Notes: generated by a model not told the origin, from the letters alone. A stretch of 64,000 nucleotides of DNA from Thermoplasmata archaeon (GCA_021817245.1 JAKAVQ010000008.1:28608-92607); one strand, 5' to 3'. Positions 35,778 through 48,119 are shown, counted from the first letter of the stretch. A program made the numbers and translations.

Positions 35778-36554
35778 TTACTCGGACGACGCGCCCCGAT
35801 CGCCGACGGACCCGGTCCGGGGAGAGGGCCGGGGAAACCGCAGGCAGAGCGTCACCCGGTACACCTCCTGACCGTGGCGGCGGCCGAAGAGGCTCGCCGA
35901 CTCCTTGATGGAGGCGCCGAAACGCTGCTTGGCGAGCTTCGCGAAGGAACGGGCCGGGAGCGTCTCGGTGAAGAAACAGTCCCACCCCTCGGGCTTCTCC
36001 TCTCTCCAGGAGAGCGACTTGCGCCAGTCCGGACGCCCCTCGCGCAGGAGCGACGACCAGGTCCGGTCGAGGCGGGCGCGCAGCTCGACCGGTCGCTCCG
36101 GTCGGCCCTCGGCCGGTCCGCGGAGCTGAAGGATGGCGGTGTAGAACTTGCCGCTTTTGCGGCTGCAATCGGGGCAGCTGCGCGAGACGATGCGGACGGT
36201 GAGCGGAACCTCCACGTCCCGGGCGACGCCCCGGAAGACGACCTCGGCCTTTCCCACGAACTCTCGCTGGTTCGCGGTGGCGGCGACCTCCTCCCAGCGC
36301 GTCCGCCGCAGCCCGGCCTCGGGATGGACGGTGAGGAACGGGACGAGGTCTTCGGCCGTGAGGAGCGTGCCGGTGCCCTCGCGCTCCCATCGGGCACCGA
36401 CCTCCCGCGCCCCGCAGTGGGGACAGATCGTGACCGTCCCCTGGCGCCGCGCGGAGACGAGCGTCGTCCGCTCCGCGGCGCAGGGGGCGCAGAGGCCGTC
36501 GGTCAGCGGTCGGCCGGTCGCGCCGCAGACCACGCAGAACTCGCCGTCGGTCAT
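35778..36554 (-). CDS. nmd3: NMD3-like ribosome biogenesis protein
   Basis: 258 aa. Zinc-binding pairs C7/C10, C22/C25 and C44/C47 lie in the N-terminal domain, followed by the fourth block SCPDCSRKSGKFYTAILQLRG, the hallmark of NMD3. Eukaryotic NMD3 is the 60S export adaptor; archaeal copies keep only the N-terminal ribosome-binding part, as here. It begins 11 nt after the DUF424 gene, so the two share a transcript. Confidence 0.9.
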   Translation of the reverse strand: MTDGEFCVVCGATGRPLTDGLCAPCAAERTTLVSARRQGTVTICPHCGAREVGARWEREGTGTLLTAEDLVPFLTVHPEAGLRRTRWEEVAATANQREFVGKAEVVFRGVARDVEVPLTVRIVSRSCPDCSRKSGKFYTAILQLRGPAEGRPERPVELRARLDRTWSSLLREGRPDWRKSLSWREEKPEGWDCFFTETLPARSFAKLAKQRFGASIKESASLFGRRHGQEVYRVTLCLRFPRPSPRTGSVGDRGASSE

Positions 36555-36565
36555 CGCCGGACCGT

Positions 36566-36889
36566 TCACCCCGGACCCAGCATCGCGAAGATCTCCGCGT
36601 GGGGGACCCCGCCCAGGGTGCCGGCGGATCCCGGGGCCACGTACCCTCCCTTCACCGCGAGGGCGATCACCTTCTCGCCGAGCAGGTTCGCGATCGTGGC
36701 CCGCTCCAGGGCCCACAGGAGCTCCTCCGAGGAGACCGGGCGCTCCCCGTAGAACTGGGAGGAGACCCGGACGGTTCGCCCGGAGTCGCCGACCGGGAGG
36801 TCCCGTTCGAGGAGGTCCGCGTCGCACGCCGCGACCACGAACTCCGTGCGGACGCGGTGGACGCGCATCACGAACGCCGCTTCGGCCAT
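36566..36889 (-). CDS. DUF424 family protein
   Basis: 107 aa archaeal DUF424 protein: FVVAACDADLLERDLP, VRVSSQFYGERPVSSEELLWAL, ATIANLLGEKVIALAVKGGYV and the closing GVPHAEIF. Function not established. The family commonly lies beside nmd3 or translation genes, as here. A TATA-like ctttatct lies about 40 nt upstream (36928-36935). Confidence 0.88.
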   Translation of the reverse strand: MAEAAFVMRVHRVRTEFVVAACDADLLERDLPVGDSGRTVRVSSQFYGERPVSSEELLWALERATIANLLGEKVIALAVKGGYVAPGSAGTLGGVPHAEIFAMLGPG

Positions 36890-36956
36890 ACCAAAGCCTG
36901 CTCCGCCGCTACCATGCGGGTCCCCGAGATAAAGAGGGCCGCGCGCCCCGGAGGAC

Positions 36957-39900
36957 CTAGAACCGCACGAGCTGCAGCTGGTCCGGCCGGGCCTCGATGA
37001 TCTCGCCCTGGTTGCGGAGCGACTGGAGGAGCGCCTCCGCCTTAGAGGTCGGGATCCCGGCCTTCTCGGTCGCGAGTCGGAACTGTTCCATCGAGAAGAA
37101 CCCGCCGTGCTCTTCCTGCAGCTCGCGCATGATCCGCATGACGATGTCGAGGCGCTCCCGCTGGCTGTGGCTCACTCCCGATTGGGTCAGATCGATGTCG
37201 AGCCTCCCTTCCTCGGTCATCGAAACCCGGCGGAGGAACGCCTCGACGATGTGGATCGCCCGCCGGGCGTCCTCGACCTCCACGACGGGGGAGAGGCGGG
37301 CGCGGGCCGCCGCCTCGCTGAGCCGGACGAGCGCCTCGAGCTGGCGGGCCGTGATCGGGACCGGTGCGTTCGGCTCCTCGCCGGCCTTGCGGACGCGCAC
37401 GTAGTAGTTCTCGAGCTCGTCAAGCGCGTCCTGAGCGAGCGACGGCCTCAGGTTCCGTCGGGCGTAGGCCACGTACTTCTTCAAGAGATCCGGAGAGAAC
37501 GGCGCCGCGTCCGCCCCCTGGGACTCGATCCCCACGTCGCGGTGCGAGGCGAGGATGCGGCTCGCGAGCCTCCGGTCCCGCTCCTGGTCCGGCAGGTCCT
37601 TGATCGAGAAGATCACGTCGAACCGGGACAGCAGGGTGGGAGGAAGGTCGAGCTGCTCGGCGATGGAGCGGTCGTTCGTGAACCGCCCCCATTTCGGGTT
37701 CGCCGCGGCGAGGACGGGACATCGTGCGTTCAGGGTGGACGTGATCCCCGCCTTCGCGATCGACACGGAATTGTGCAGGACGAGCCCCGAGGTCACGAAG
37801 GTGTGCGTCGGCTCCACCGTGACGTCGTACACCCACGCTTCGCCGGTGTTCGGCACCCGTTCGACGCGGCAGAGCGGAACGAACCGGATCGGGGAGTCGA
37901 TCCACCGCTGGAGATCCTCGAGCTCCGCCTCGATGCGTTCGCTCTTCTCCCGGGCGAGGGCGAGCACCTCCCGGCGCAGCGACGCGTCCGCTTCGCCGGC
38001 CGGGTCTCGGTCGTGACGCCTCACCCACGCCCCGGAGCGGTGCACCCGGGCCGCGAGCCGCGCCGTCGGAACGCGGTAGGCCTTCCGGAGCTTTCGGAGG
38101 GACACCGTGTCGGCGTCCAGCGGCGGGAGCGAGCGGAGGCGAGCGCGGACCCGCTCGAGCTGCCGTTCGATCGTGCGGCGGTGCCACGCCCGCGCACCCT
38201 CAGGCCCCGTGGGCAGCCGACCGCCGTCCAGACCGAGCGCGCCCAGGAGGGCGTTCAGCCGCCGAGCGAACGGCGCCGGGAAGCGGTCCTCGTCCGTGGG
38301 CTTCCGTTCGCCGCGCTCGACGCGCGATAGGACCTTTGCGGCCCGGGAGTCTCCTCGAACGATCGCATCGTAGAATCGGCGCTGGCTGCTCGCCCCCGAC
38401 GCCACGACCGTGTACGCGGTGCCGGTGCGGCCCCTCGCCGATCGGTTGCGGGGACTCGAGAGGTGGGAGTAGATGCCGAGCGAGAGCAGCAGGTCGGCGT
38501 AGTCGCCCGCGAGCCCTTCGGATCGGGTCGAGAAGCCGAACCGCTCCGCGTCAAGGAATCCGTCGCCCCGGAACGCTCCCGCCAGGAACTCCAGCCGACC
38601 GGCGGCGTCGGCGTGGAAGAGCCCGGGCGGAACGCGCTTCTCCGGATCCCGCTGGTCCAACTCGGGGAAGTTCGAGCGCAGGTACTGCACGAGGCCCTCG
38701 CTCCGCGTCCGAACCTCGTAGCGGAGCCGGGGCCGTTGCGTGGGGGACCCTGCCGATCGCGCCTCGACGTCCGGTTCGGTCCCGAAGATCTCCCGCAGGA
38801 GGCGCCGCGCGTCCTCGGCCATGTCGGGGTCGGTCGTGGAGATCACCCGCGCGTCGGTCCGACCGTCGACCTCCGCCGGGAGGTCCCCGTCGCTCACGAG
38901 GTAGCCGAGCAGCCGGGCGAGGTCCGGGGTGATCCCCTTCGGGAAGGTCCCCACCGTCCCCCCGGTGTCGGCCTCGGCGGTCCGGAGGGCGATCTCGTTC
39001 CGCTCGCGGGGATACTCCGAGACCCCCGGGGAGAGATCCCCCGGCCGGGCCTTCTCCGCGGGGACCGTCGTCCAGCCGTTCTCTTTCCAGACGAACACCG
39101 GGTGCTCGGGGGTTACGGTGATCGATCGACCGTTGCCGTAGGTCAAGCGAACGAACCGATCCGGTGCCCGATGCCGGCTGATCCGGTCCACGCGCACGGT
39201 CTCGAGCGCCCGGAAGTCGGTCGAGAGCAACCGGAGCTCTCCGGGCCGCAGCGGAAGGATCTCGCCGTCCTTGCCCGGGACGACGTCCGGGGAATGGCGA
39301 CGGAAAAGCTCCTCGGCGAGCTCCTCGATCCGCCGTCGTTCGCCGTTGTGGAGCATGATCTCGAACCGGGGATGGTAGCTCTGCTGCTCGAGCGCCTCGT
39401 GCATCGCCGAGCGGTCGTCGGGGCTCATCTTGTCGAGCTCGTCGATGATCGCCATCCCTCCGTCCGCGAGGACGAGCATGCCGGCCTCCAGCACCCAGCG
39501 ACCTCCCGCGAAATCGTCCTTGACGGCCGCGGCGGTGAGCCCGGCGGCCGTCGCCCCCTTCCCGCTCGTGTAGATCCCCCGAGGGGCTACGTCCGCCACG
39601 TACCGCAGGAGCTGGCTCTTCGCGACGCCGGGATCGCCGACGATGAGGATGTGGATGTCCCCCCGGACCCGGACGCCGTCGGCGTGGCGCTTTTCGACGC
39701 CGCCGAAGAGCTGGAGGGCGATCGCCTCCTTTTCCTCCTCCATCCCCTTGATGGTCGGTGCGAGCGACAGGACGATCTTGTCGATGACCGTGGGGTCGCC
39801 GCGGAACGACTCGATGAGCGCGGTCTCTTCCGGCGAGATCTCGATCTCGTCGTACTCCCGGACCTTCGATTCGTAGGAGTTGCCGAGGACCATCAGGTCG

Positions 39901-40670
39901 AAGGTCGTGTTCCGCACGACCCCGCCGCGCGAGGCGCTCGCCCTCTGGAAGCTCTTCAAGACCCCGTTCAGGATGATCCGGTTCCCCGGCAGGACCCGCC
40001 CGGTCAGATCCTCGGTCAGGAGGACCGCGAGTCCCTGAGGATGGGCGCCGTGCCGCAGCTGCTCGGGGTGCTCCTGGACCTCGATGCGCTGGGCGTCGAC
40101 GTAGGTCGACTCCTCGGCGACGAGGCGGAAGCGGGTCCGTCCCTGGGTCTTCCCGCATCCGCCCTGGGCCTCCGGGCACTCGAGCGGCTCGCGGAAGATG
40201 AGGGACGCCTCGTCCTGGGGCTCGTGGAACTTTGTGCGGCAGGCCACGCACTCGAAGACCGCATCGCGGATCTGGGGGCGGACCTCGCTGACCCGCCGGA
40301 CGATCCCGTCGAGCGCGACCAGGCGGTTGAGGTCGGTCTCGCGGATGGCGCGGATGAGACGGCGGGCGGTCGGGGGAAGCCCGACGACCCGCAGACGGAG
40401 GCCGTCGGCCTCGGCCCCGGCGACGGGAAGGAGCTCGCGCATGGCGCGGACCCCGGCATCGAGGACCTCCTCGGGTCGCTCGAGAAGGAGATCGGCGAGT
40501 CCGGTGTCGGCGGCGTCCAGCGCCGAGAAGGGCACCTCGAGCGACCGCTCCTCGGGGAACCGATCGTGCAGCTGAAGGATGCGGGGCCGTAGCCCGGCCT
40601 CTTCGAGGACGGTCGACCAGCGGCTCTGGAGCTCGGGAGGCGCGGGGAGGGTCCTCTTGACTGCGACCAT
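36957..40670 (-). CDS. mcm: Replicative helicase MCM, interrupted by an intein
   Basis: 1237-aa precursor; the spliced MCM is 700 aa. The N-terminal domain has the zinc site C141xxC144 and C165/C172. The AAA+ core has GDPGVAKSQLLRY (Walker A, near 345), LADGGMAIIDELDKM (Walker B) and, in the C-extein, the arginine finger LSRFDVIF. A C-terminal winged helix ends the protein. The intein interrupts EALEQQ/SVSIAKAGI, a conserved ATPase loop and a known insertion hotspot. Encoded 16 nt after aspS, so probably in the same long operon. Confidence 0.95.
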   Translation of the reverse strand: MVAVKRTLPAPPELQSRWSTVLEEAGLRPRILQLHDRFPEERSLEVPFSALDAADTGLADLLLERPEEVLDAGVRAMRELLPVAGAEADGLRLRVVGLPPTARRLIRAIRETDLNRLVALDGIVRRVSEVRPQIRDAVFECVACRTKFHEPQDEASLIFREPLECPEAQGGCGKTQGRTRFRLVAEESTYVDAQRIEVQEHPEQLRHGAHPQGLAVLLTEDLTGRVLPGNRIILNGVLKSFQRASASRGGVVRNTTFDLMVLGNSYESKVREYDEIEISPEETALIESFRGDPTVIDKIVLSLAPTIKGMEEEKEAIALQLFGGVEKRHADGVRVRGDIHILIVGDPGVAKSQLLRYVADVAPRGIYTSGKGATAAGLTAAAVKDDFAGGRWVLEAGMLVLADGGMAIIDELDKMSPDDRSAMHEALEQQSYHPRFEIMLHNGERRRIEELAEELFRRHSPDVVPGKDGEILPLRPGELRLLSTDFRALETVRVDRISRHRAPDRFVRLTYGNGRSITVTPEHPVFVWKENGWTTVPAEKARPGDLSPGVSEYPRERNEIALRTAEADTGGTVGTFPKGITPDLARLLGYLVSDGDLPAEVDGRTDARVISTTDPDMAEDARRLLREIFGTEPDVEARSAGSPTQRPRLRYEVRTRSEGLVQYLRSNFPELDQRDPEKRVPPGLFHADAAGRLEFLAGAFRGDGFLDAERFGFSTRSEGLAGDYADLLLSLGIYSHLSSPRNRSARGRTGTAYTVVASGASSQRRFYDAIVRGDSRAAKVLSRVERGERKPTDEDRFPAPFARRLNALLGALGLDGGRLPTGPEGARAWHRRTIERQLERVRARLRSLPPLDADTVSLRKLRKAYRVPTARLAARVHRSGAWVRRHDRDPAGEADASLRREVLALAREKSERIEAELEDLQRWIDSPIRFVPLCRVERVPNTGEAWVYDVTVEPTHTFVTSGLVLHNSVSIAKAGITSTLNARCPVLAAANPKWGRFTNDRSIAEQLDLPPTLLSRFDVIFSIKDLPDQERDRRLASRILASHRDVGIESQGADAAPFSPDLLKKYVAYARRNLRPSLAQDALDELENYYVRVRKAGEEPNAPVPITARQLEALVRLSEAAARARLSPVVEVEDARRAIHIVEAFLRRVSMTEEGRLDIDLTQSGVSHSQRERLDIVMRIMRELQEEHGGFFSMEQFRLATEKAGIPTSKAEALLQSLRNQGEIIEARPDQLQLVRF
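37770..39380 (-). other. MCM intein with LAGLIDADG endonuclease domain
   Basis: 537 residues (431-967 of the precursor). The first residue is Ser, not Cys (SYHPRFEIML). Block B is ITVTPEHPVFV, with the His four residues after the Thr. The C-terminal blocks are WVYDVTVEPTHTFVTSGLVLHN, with +1 Ser. Two LAGLIDADG-like helices, DLARLLGYLVSDGD (583-596) and RLEFLAGAFRGDGF (692-705), each keep the acidic residue, so the homing endonuclease may be active. A helical, DNA-binding-like stretch lies between the endonuclease and the C-terminal splicing block. Confidence 0.92.
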
Positions 40671-40686
40671 GCCCGAAGAACCTCCG

Positions 40687-42000
40687 CTACGGATCGAGTC
40701 GGTAGCGGTCCCGGGGGAAGAGGCGTGCCTCGCGTATATTGGAGAGCCCTGCGAGCACCCAGACCAGCCGCTCGACGCCGATCGCCCAGCCCCCGTGCGG
40801 CGGCATGCCGTACCGGAACGCCTCGAGGTAGCCCGGAAAGCCGTCCGGAGAGAGTCCCGCCGCCTCGAGGTTCTTCAAGAGGTGGTCGAGGCGGTGCTCG
40901 CGCAGGCCTCCGCTCAGGATCTCGACCCCCCGATAGTCGAGGTCGAAGTAGCCCGTGAGGCGTGGGTCGTCGTCCTTCCGCTTCGCGTAGAACGTGTGGG
41001 CCTTCACCGCCGTCGGGAAGTCGGTGAGGAAGTAGAACGGGTTGCCGTGCTCGGCCACGGCCCGTTCGCCGACCGTCTTCTCGTCCTCCGTGCCCAGGTC
41101 CTGCTCGGCGCCGGGACGACCGAGCCACTCCTCGCACTGCGCGAACGAGATCCGGGGGAACGGCAACGTCGTCGCGGGGATCCGGGAGGCGAACGGGTTC
41201 TCCCGCTCGGTGAGCTCGCGGCGGGTCTCGTCGAGCGCCTCCGAGACGAGCTCCTCGATGAGCCGCCGCAGGTCTTCGGCATCGTCGACGTAACCGACCT
41301 CGGCGTCCAGGCTCGAGAACTCCGTGAGATGGCGGACGGTGTCGGAGGGCTCGGCCCGGAACGCCGGGGCGATCTCGAAGACCCGCTCGAACCCCCCGCC
41401 GATCAGCATCTGCTTGTACAGCTGCGGGCTCTGCGCCAGGTAGGCCCGACGCTCGAAGTAGTCGACGGCGAAGAGGGTCGCCCCGCCCTCCGCGCCCTGG
41501 CGCAGGATCTTCGGGGTTTCCACCTCGAAGAAGCCTCGCTTGCGGAACGCCGAGCGGAACCCCGCGAGGAGGCTCGTCCGGAGCTCGAAGATCGCGCGCA
41601 CCTCGGGTTTGCGGAGATCCAGGACGCGATGGTTGAGCCGCGTGTCGAGCTCCGCGCCGACCTTGTCGACCACGCCGAGGGGGAGCGGCACTTCCGCGCG
41701 GGAGAGGACGGCGACCCGCGATGGGTGGAGCTCGACCCCCCGACGGGCCTTCTCCGAGCGCCGGACGGTCCCCTCGACCTCCACGACCGACTCGCGGGGG
41801 AGACCGGCGAACAGCTCGAAGAGCGCCGGGTCGGCCGACCCTTTCTTCAGGGTTACCTGGGCCGACCCGCCGACGTCGCGTACGAGGGCGAAGGCAACGC
41901 CGCCGAGCGCGCGGTACTCCTCGAGGTGGCCCGCGATTCGGACGACCTCTCCGTCCAGCGAGACGAGCTCACGCGAGAGCCGACGGGGCGGCGACAGGAT
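40687..42000 (-). CDS. aspS: Aspartyl-tRNA synthetase (archaeal type), non-canonical start codon
   Basis: 437 aa from the proposed start. The N-terminal OB fold begins GEVVRIAGHLEEYRALGG. Class II motif 2 is FRAEPSDTVRHLTEFSSLDAEVGY, and motif 3 is GWAIGVERLVWVLAGLSNIREARLFPRDRYRLDP, ending in the archaeal AspRS style. No ATG, GTG or TTG lies near the family start. A perfect Shine-Dalgarno AAGGAGGT (42013-42006) precedes ATC at 42000 by 5 nt and CTG at 41997 by 8 nt, so one of these probably initiates. The gene overlaps the pyrG end by 32 nt. Whether it also charges tRNA-Asn is not visible. Confidence 0.93.
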   Translation of the reverse strand: MLSPPRRLSRELVSLDGEVVRIAGHLEEYRALGGVAFALVRDVGGSAQVTLKKGSADPALFELFAGLPRESVVEVEGTVRRSEKARRGVELHPSRVAVLSRAEVPLPLGVVDKVGAELDTRLNHRVLDLRKPEVRAIFELRTSLLAGFRSAFRKRGFFEVETPKILRQGAEGGATLFAVDYFERRAYLAQSPQLYKQMLIGGGFERVFEIAPAFRAEPSDTVRHLTEFSSLDAEVGYVDDAEDLRRLIEELVSEALDETRRELTERENPFASRIPATTLPFPRISFAQCEEWLGRPGAEQDLGTEDEKTVGERAVAEHGNPFYFLTDFPTAVKAHTFYAKRKDDDPRLTGYFDLDYRGVEILSGGLREHRLDHLLKNLEAAGLSPDGFPGYLEAFRYGMPPHGGWAIGVERLVWVLAGLSNIREARLFPRDRYRLDP

Positions 42001-43603
42001 GCGCGACCTCCTTGCGGGCCAGCGCCGCCCGCACCAGCGCGAGATAGAGAGGGTGCGGGGACTCCGGCCGGGACAGGAACTCGGGGTGGTACTGGACCCC
42101 CACGAAGAACGGGTGGGACGGCGCCTCGAAGACCTCAACACGGCCATCGACCGACCGGCCGGTGACGACCAGCCCCGCACGGGCGAACCGTTCGAGGTAG
42201 GCGGGGTTGATCTCGTAGCGGTGACGGTGGCGCTCCCAGATCTCCGTCTTGCCGTAGACTGCCGCGACCTTCGATCCGGGCGTGAGGACGACCCGCTGGG
42301 CGCCGAGCCGCATCGTACCCCCGAGGCCGCTCACGTCCTTCTGTTCCTCGAGCAGGCAGACGACGGGATCCGGGGTCTCCGGCTCGACCTCGGTCGTGTT
42401 GGCGCGGGGCAGCTCGAGGACGTCCCGGGCGAACTCGACCGCGGCCATCTGGAAGCCGTAGCAGACACCAAGGTACGGGATCCCGTTCGTCCGGGCGAGG
42501 CCGATCGCCCGGACCTTCCCCTCGACGCCCCGGGCGCCGAACCCGCCGGGCACGAGGACCGCGTCGGACCGCTCGAGTCGGGAGAGGAGCGAGGGGTTCC
42601 GGGGAATGTCCTCCGAATCGTACCACTGGAGACGAATGTCGATCCCGAGGTGCCCCTGGCAGTGGTGGAACGCCTCGGAATGCGAGAGGTAGGCGTCCCG
42701 GAGCTCGGTGTACTTCCCCACGATCGCGACCTCGATCGGCCGCTCTCCCCGGCGGTACGTCGTCAAGAACTCCTTCCAGGCCGCGAAATCCGGAGGCCGA
42801 TCGGGGAGCCCGAGCAGCTTCGTGAGGAGCGTTCCGACCCCCTGGGCCTCGAGGACGAGCGGGACCTCGTAGATGACCGGCTGATCGGGCACCGAGATCA
42901 CGGCCTCGGGAGGGACGTCGCAAAAGAGGGAGATCTTGGCCTTGATGTCGGGGGAGAGGGGAGCGGGTCCCCGGGCGATAATGAGGTTCGGGCGGATCCC
43001 GATCGCGCGAAGCTCCCGGACCGAGTGCTGGGTCGGCTTCGTCTTCGCCTCCCCGACCGGCCCGACGACCGGCACGAGGGTGGTATGGACGAACGCCATG
43101 TGCCCTTCGCCGAGCTCGTAGGAGAGCTCGCGGAGGGCCTCGAGGAACGGCATCGACTCGATGTCGCCGACCGTGCCGCCGACCTCCACCAGGATCACGT
43201 CGGCGCCCGCGGCCTGGCAGACCTCCCGGATCGTGCGCTTGATCTCGCCGGTGACGTGCGGGATGATCTGGACGGTGTTCCCGAGGTAGTCCCCTCGCCG
43301 TTCCTTCTCGATGACGGCCCGGTAGATCTTCCCGGTCGTCAGGTTGTGGGTCCCGACCAGGCTCTGGCCGAGGAAACGCTCGTAGTTGCCGAGGTCAAGG
43401 TCGGCCTCGGTACCGTCGTCCAGCACGAAGACCTCACCGTGCTGGTACGGGTTCATCGTCCCCGCGTCGACGTTGAGGTACGGGTCGATCTTGAGGATCG
43501 TGACAGGGATCCCACGGGCCTTAAGGAGGCGGCCGAGCGAGGAGGTGGTGATCCCCTTGCCGAGGCCCGAGATGACACCACCGCTGACCACAATCACCTT
43601 CAC
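41969..43603 (-). CDS. pyrG: CTP synthase
   Basis: 544 aa. The synthetase domain starts KVIVVSGGVISGLGKGI. The C-terminal class I glutaminase has PYLGVCYGFQ (nucleophile Cys) and VQYHPEF. It makes CTP from UTP, ATP and glutamine, the last step of the pathway served by pyrD and pyrK just upstream. The start is a GTG at 43603. Its 3' end contains the Shine-Dalgarno of aspS. Confidence 0.96.
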   Translation of the reverse strand: MKVIVVSGGVISGLGKGITTSSLGRLLKARGIPVTILKIDPYLNVDAGTMNPYQHGEVFVLDDGTEADLDLGNYERFLGQSLVGTHNLTTGKIYRAVIEKERRGDYLGNTVQIIPHVTGEIKRTIREVCQAAGADVILVEVGGTVGDIESMPFLEALRELSYELGEGHMAFVHTTLVPVVGPVGEAKTKPTQHSVRELRAIGIRPNLIIARGPAPLSPDIKAKISLFCDVPPEAVISVPDQPVIYEVPLVLEAQGVGTLLTKLLGLPDRPPDFAAWKEFLTTYRRGERPIEVAIVGKYTELRDAYLSHSEAFHHCQGHLGIDIRLQWYDSEDIPRNPSLLSRLERSDAVLVPGGFGARGVEGKVRAIGLARTNGIPYLGVCYGFQMAAVEFARDVLELPRANTTEVEPETPDPVVCLLEEQKDVSGLGGTMRLGAQRVVLTPGSKVAAVYGKTEIWERHRHRYEINPAYLERFARAGLVVTGRSVDGRVEVFEAPSHPFFVGVQYHPEFLSRPESPHPLYLALVRAALARKEVAHPVAAPSALA

Positions 43604-43706
43604 GGTACTCCCTCCGCGGGCTCGTAGGTGGGAGGGCCGATAAAGCCTCCGGCACGCCGGGGCGGACCGGCACCTGACGAACGTCCCGGATCGGGCGATC
43701 GACCGT

Positions 43707-44483
43707 TCAGAGCGGTACCCGTCGACCGGACGCGTCCCGGTGGAACCGGCCGAAATCCTCGGCGCGCGTGAGCTGTTCGGCCGAGAAGACCGGTCCGTCG
43801 GTGCAGACGTGGAATGGCCCGAACGCGCAAGCGTCGCACATGCCGAGGGCGCACTTCATGTGCCGTTCCAGGGAGCAGAAGACCGGCACCGATCGACCGG
43901 CCGCCGACGCCAGGACCTTGCGCATCATCACCTCGGGGCCGCAGGTCCATACCACGTCGAACGGTGCGTCGGCGATCCATCGGTCCGCGACCTCCGTCAC
44001 GAAACCATGGTGCCCCTCCGACCCGTCGTCGGTCGCGACCTCCACGCGCGCTCCCATCGCGGAAAACCGCTCTCGGAAGAGGAGCTCGGAGGACCGGGTC
44101 GCTCCGAGCGCGACCGAGACCTCGCCGCCGCGGGCGCGCGCCGCCTCTGCCGCCGGTGCCAATACCGCAGCGCCCGAGCCCCCACCGACGAGGAGGATGC
44201 GTCGAGGGGAGAGGTCGAACCGGTTCCCGTACGGTCCTCGGATCCCCAGCAGGTCCCCGGGCCCGATCTGCTGGATTCGTCGACTGGTCGCTCCCATGAC
44301 CTTCACCGTCACGCCCTTCCGCGGACCGTTGACGTAGGAGAGGGACATCGGGAGCTCGTCATCCCCCGGCACCCAGACCATTACAAACTGTCCCGGAGCC
44401 GCCGGCGCTTCGTACGGAAAGCGCAGCGTGACGGTCGACGGCGTCTCCTCGACCCGCTCCGCTACGCGGACCACCGTGCGCAC
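43707..44483 (-). CDS. pyrK: Dihydroorotate dehydrogenase electron-transfer subunit
   Basis: 258 aa of the ferredoxin-reductase type. It has an FAD-binding part (PMSLSYVNGPRKGVTVKV), an NAD(P)-binding part (GIRGPYGNRFDL, LLVGGGSGAAVL) and a C-terminal [2Fe-2S] site with Cys in FCSLERHMKCALGMCDAC and HVCTDGPVF. It couples class 1B dihydroorotate dehydrogenase to NAD. The GTG start follows pyrD by 8 nt. Confidence 0.94.
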   Translation of the reverse strand: MRTVVRVAERVEETPSTVTLRFPYEAPAAPGQFVMVWVPGDDELPMSLSYVNGPRKGVTVKVMGATSRRIQQIGPGDLLGIRGPYGNRFDLSPRRILLVGGGSGAAVLAPAAEAARARGGEVSVALGATRSSELLFRERFSAMGARVEVATDDGSEGHHGFVTEVADRWIADAPFDVVWTCGPEVMMRKVLASAAGRSVPVFCSLERHMKCALGMCDACAFGPFHVCTDGPVFSAEQLTRAEDFGRFHRDASGRRVPL

Positions 44484-44491
44484 ACGGCGGC

Positions 44492-45460
44492 CTAGCGGGC
44501 GCCCGATATAGCCCCTCGCCCGGCGGATGCGGGAGCGGCGTTCCCCTTCGATGGGTGGGCGGCGCCGACCGCCTCTTCGAGCCGCGCGTATCCGAGCTCG
44601 TCGAGCAGGCCGGAGAGCTCCCGGGAGAGCCGCTCGAAGACCGCTATCCCGTCAAAGGCGATCGCGGTGCCGACCTCGACTGCGCGCGCCCCCGCCATCA
44701 CATACTCGAGCGCGTCCTCCGCGGTCGCGATCCCGCCGACCCCGATCACCGGGATCGAAACGGCCTCGTAGATCTGCCACACGCACGCGAGACCGACCGG
44801 CTTGATCGCCCGACCGCTGAGTCCGCCGAGGCCGTGGGCGAGGACCGGACGGCGCAGGCGCACATTGATCGCGAGCGCCCGCAGCGTATTGATCGCACTC
44901 ACCGCGGCCGCCCCTCCGCGCTCGGCGGCCCGGGCGAGGGCGGCCGGATCGGTCGTGTTCGGCGTGATCTTCGCGATGACCGGCAGGCGGGTCGAGCGGA
45001 CCACGGTCCGGACGATCTCCTCGACGTCCCGGGGCTCGCTGCCGACCTCCGTGCCGAATCCTTCCGCGTGGGGACAGCTCAGGTTCAGCTCGAGCCCCGC
45101 GACGCCGAGCGCGGCCATCCTCCGAGCGAGTTCGGCGAACCCGGCCGCGTCCCCCGCGAAAACCGAACCGATCACCGGCGCCCCGGCGCGGAGGGCGATC
45201 GCGACCTCCTTGGGGTACTCGTCGATCCCCGGGTTCGGCAGCCCCATCGCGTTCAGGAGGCCCCACTCCGAGTACGTCTCGATGGTGGGGTTCGGGTACC
45301 CCGCCCGGGGCTCGGCCCCGATCGACTTCGTAATCACGCCGCCCGCGCCGGCCCGGACGGCCCCGGCAAGCGACTCCCCGCTCTCCCCCCAGATCCCCGA
45401 GGCCAGAAGGAACGGATTCCCGAGCCGCATCCCGGCGCATTCCACCCCGAGGTCGGCCAC
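44492..45460 (-). CDS. pyrD: Dihydroorotate dehydrogenase, class 1B catalytic subunit
   Basis: 322 aa TIM barrel. The family N-terminus [17 protein letters not shown] is followed by [19 protein letters not shown] and the catalytic Cys in [12 protein letters not shown], as in class 1B enzymes. FMN-binding glycines are in [16 protein letters not shown]. The GTG at 45460 is chosen for domain extent and because a TATA box lies 23-30 nt upstream. Last 20 residues Ala/Gly-rich. Confidence 0.94.
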   Translation of the reverse strand: MADLGVECAGMRLGNPFLLASGIWGESGESLAGAVRAGAGGVITKSIGAEPRAGYPNPTIETYSEWGLLNAMGLPNPGIDEYPKEVAIALRAGAPVIGSVFAGDAAGFAELARRMAALGVAGLELNLSCPHAEGFGTEVGSEPRDVEEIVRTVVRSTRLPVIAKITPNTTDPAALARAAERGGAAAVSAINTLRALAINVRLRRPVLAHGLGGLSGRAIKPVGLACVWQIYEAVSIPVIGVGGIATAEDALEYVMAGARAVEVGTAIAFDGIAVFERLSRELSGLLDELGYARLEEAVGAAHPSKGNAAPASAGRGAISGAR

Positions 45461-45482
45461 GGACCGGGGGACGGGTGGTGCG

Positions 45483-45490
45483 CTTAAATC
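45483..45490. promoter_or_regulatory. Shared divergent TATA element of pyrD and clpB
   Basis: cttaaatc, AT-rich on both strands, lies 23-30 nt from both the pyrD GTG (minus) and the clpB ATG (plus). One element appears to drive two leaderless genes in opposite directions. Confidence 0.6.
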
Positions 45491-45512
45491 GCCTCGCCCG
45501 GTGAATGCGTCG

Positions 45513-48115
<2,603 letters not shown>

Positions 48116-48119
<4 letters not shown>

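Noticed and set aside
33924..36752. Plus-strand open frame of 942 codons
   Set aside because: Antisense of pepA, sepF and nmd3, all with clear families; the frame shows no domain.
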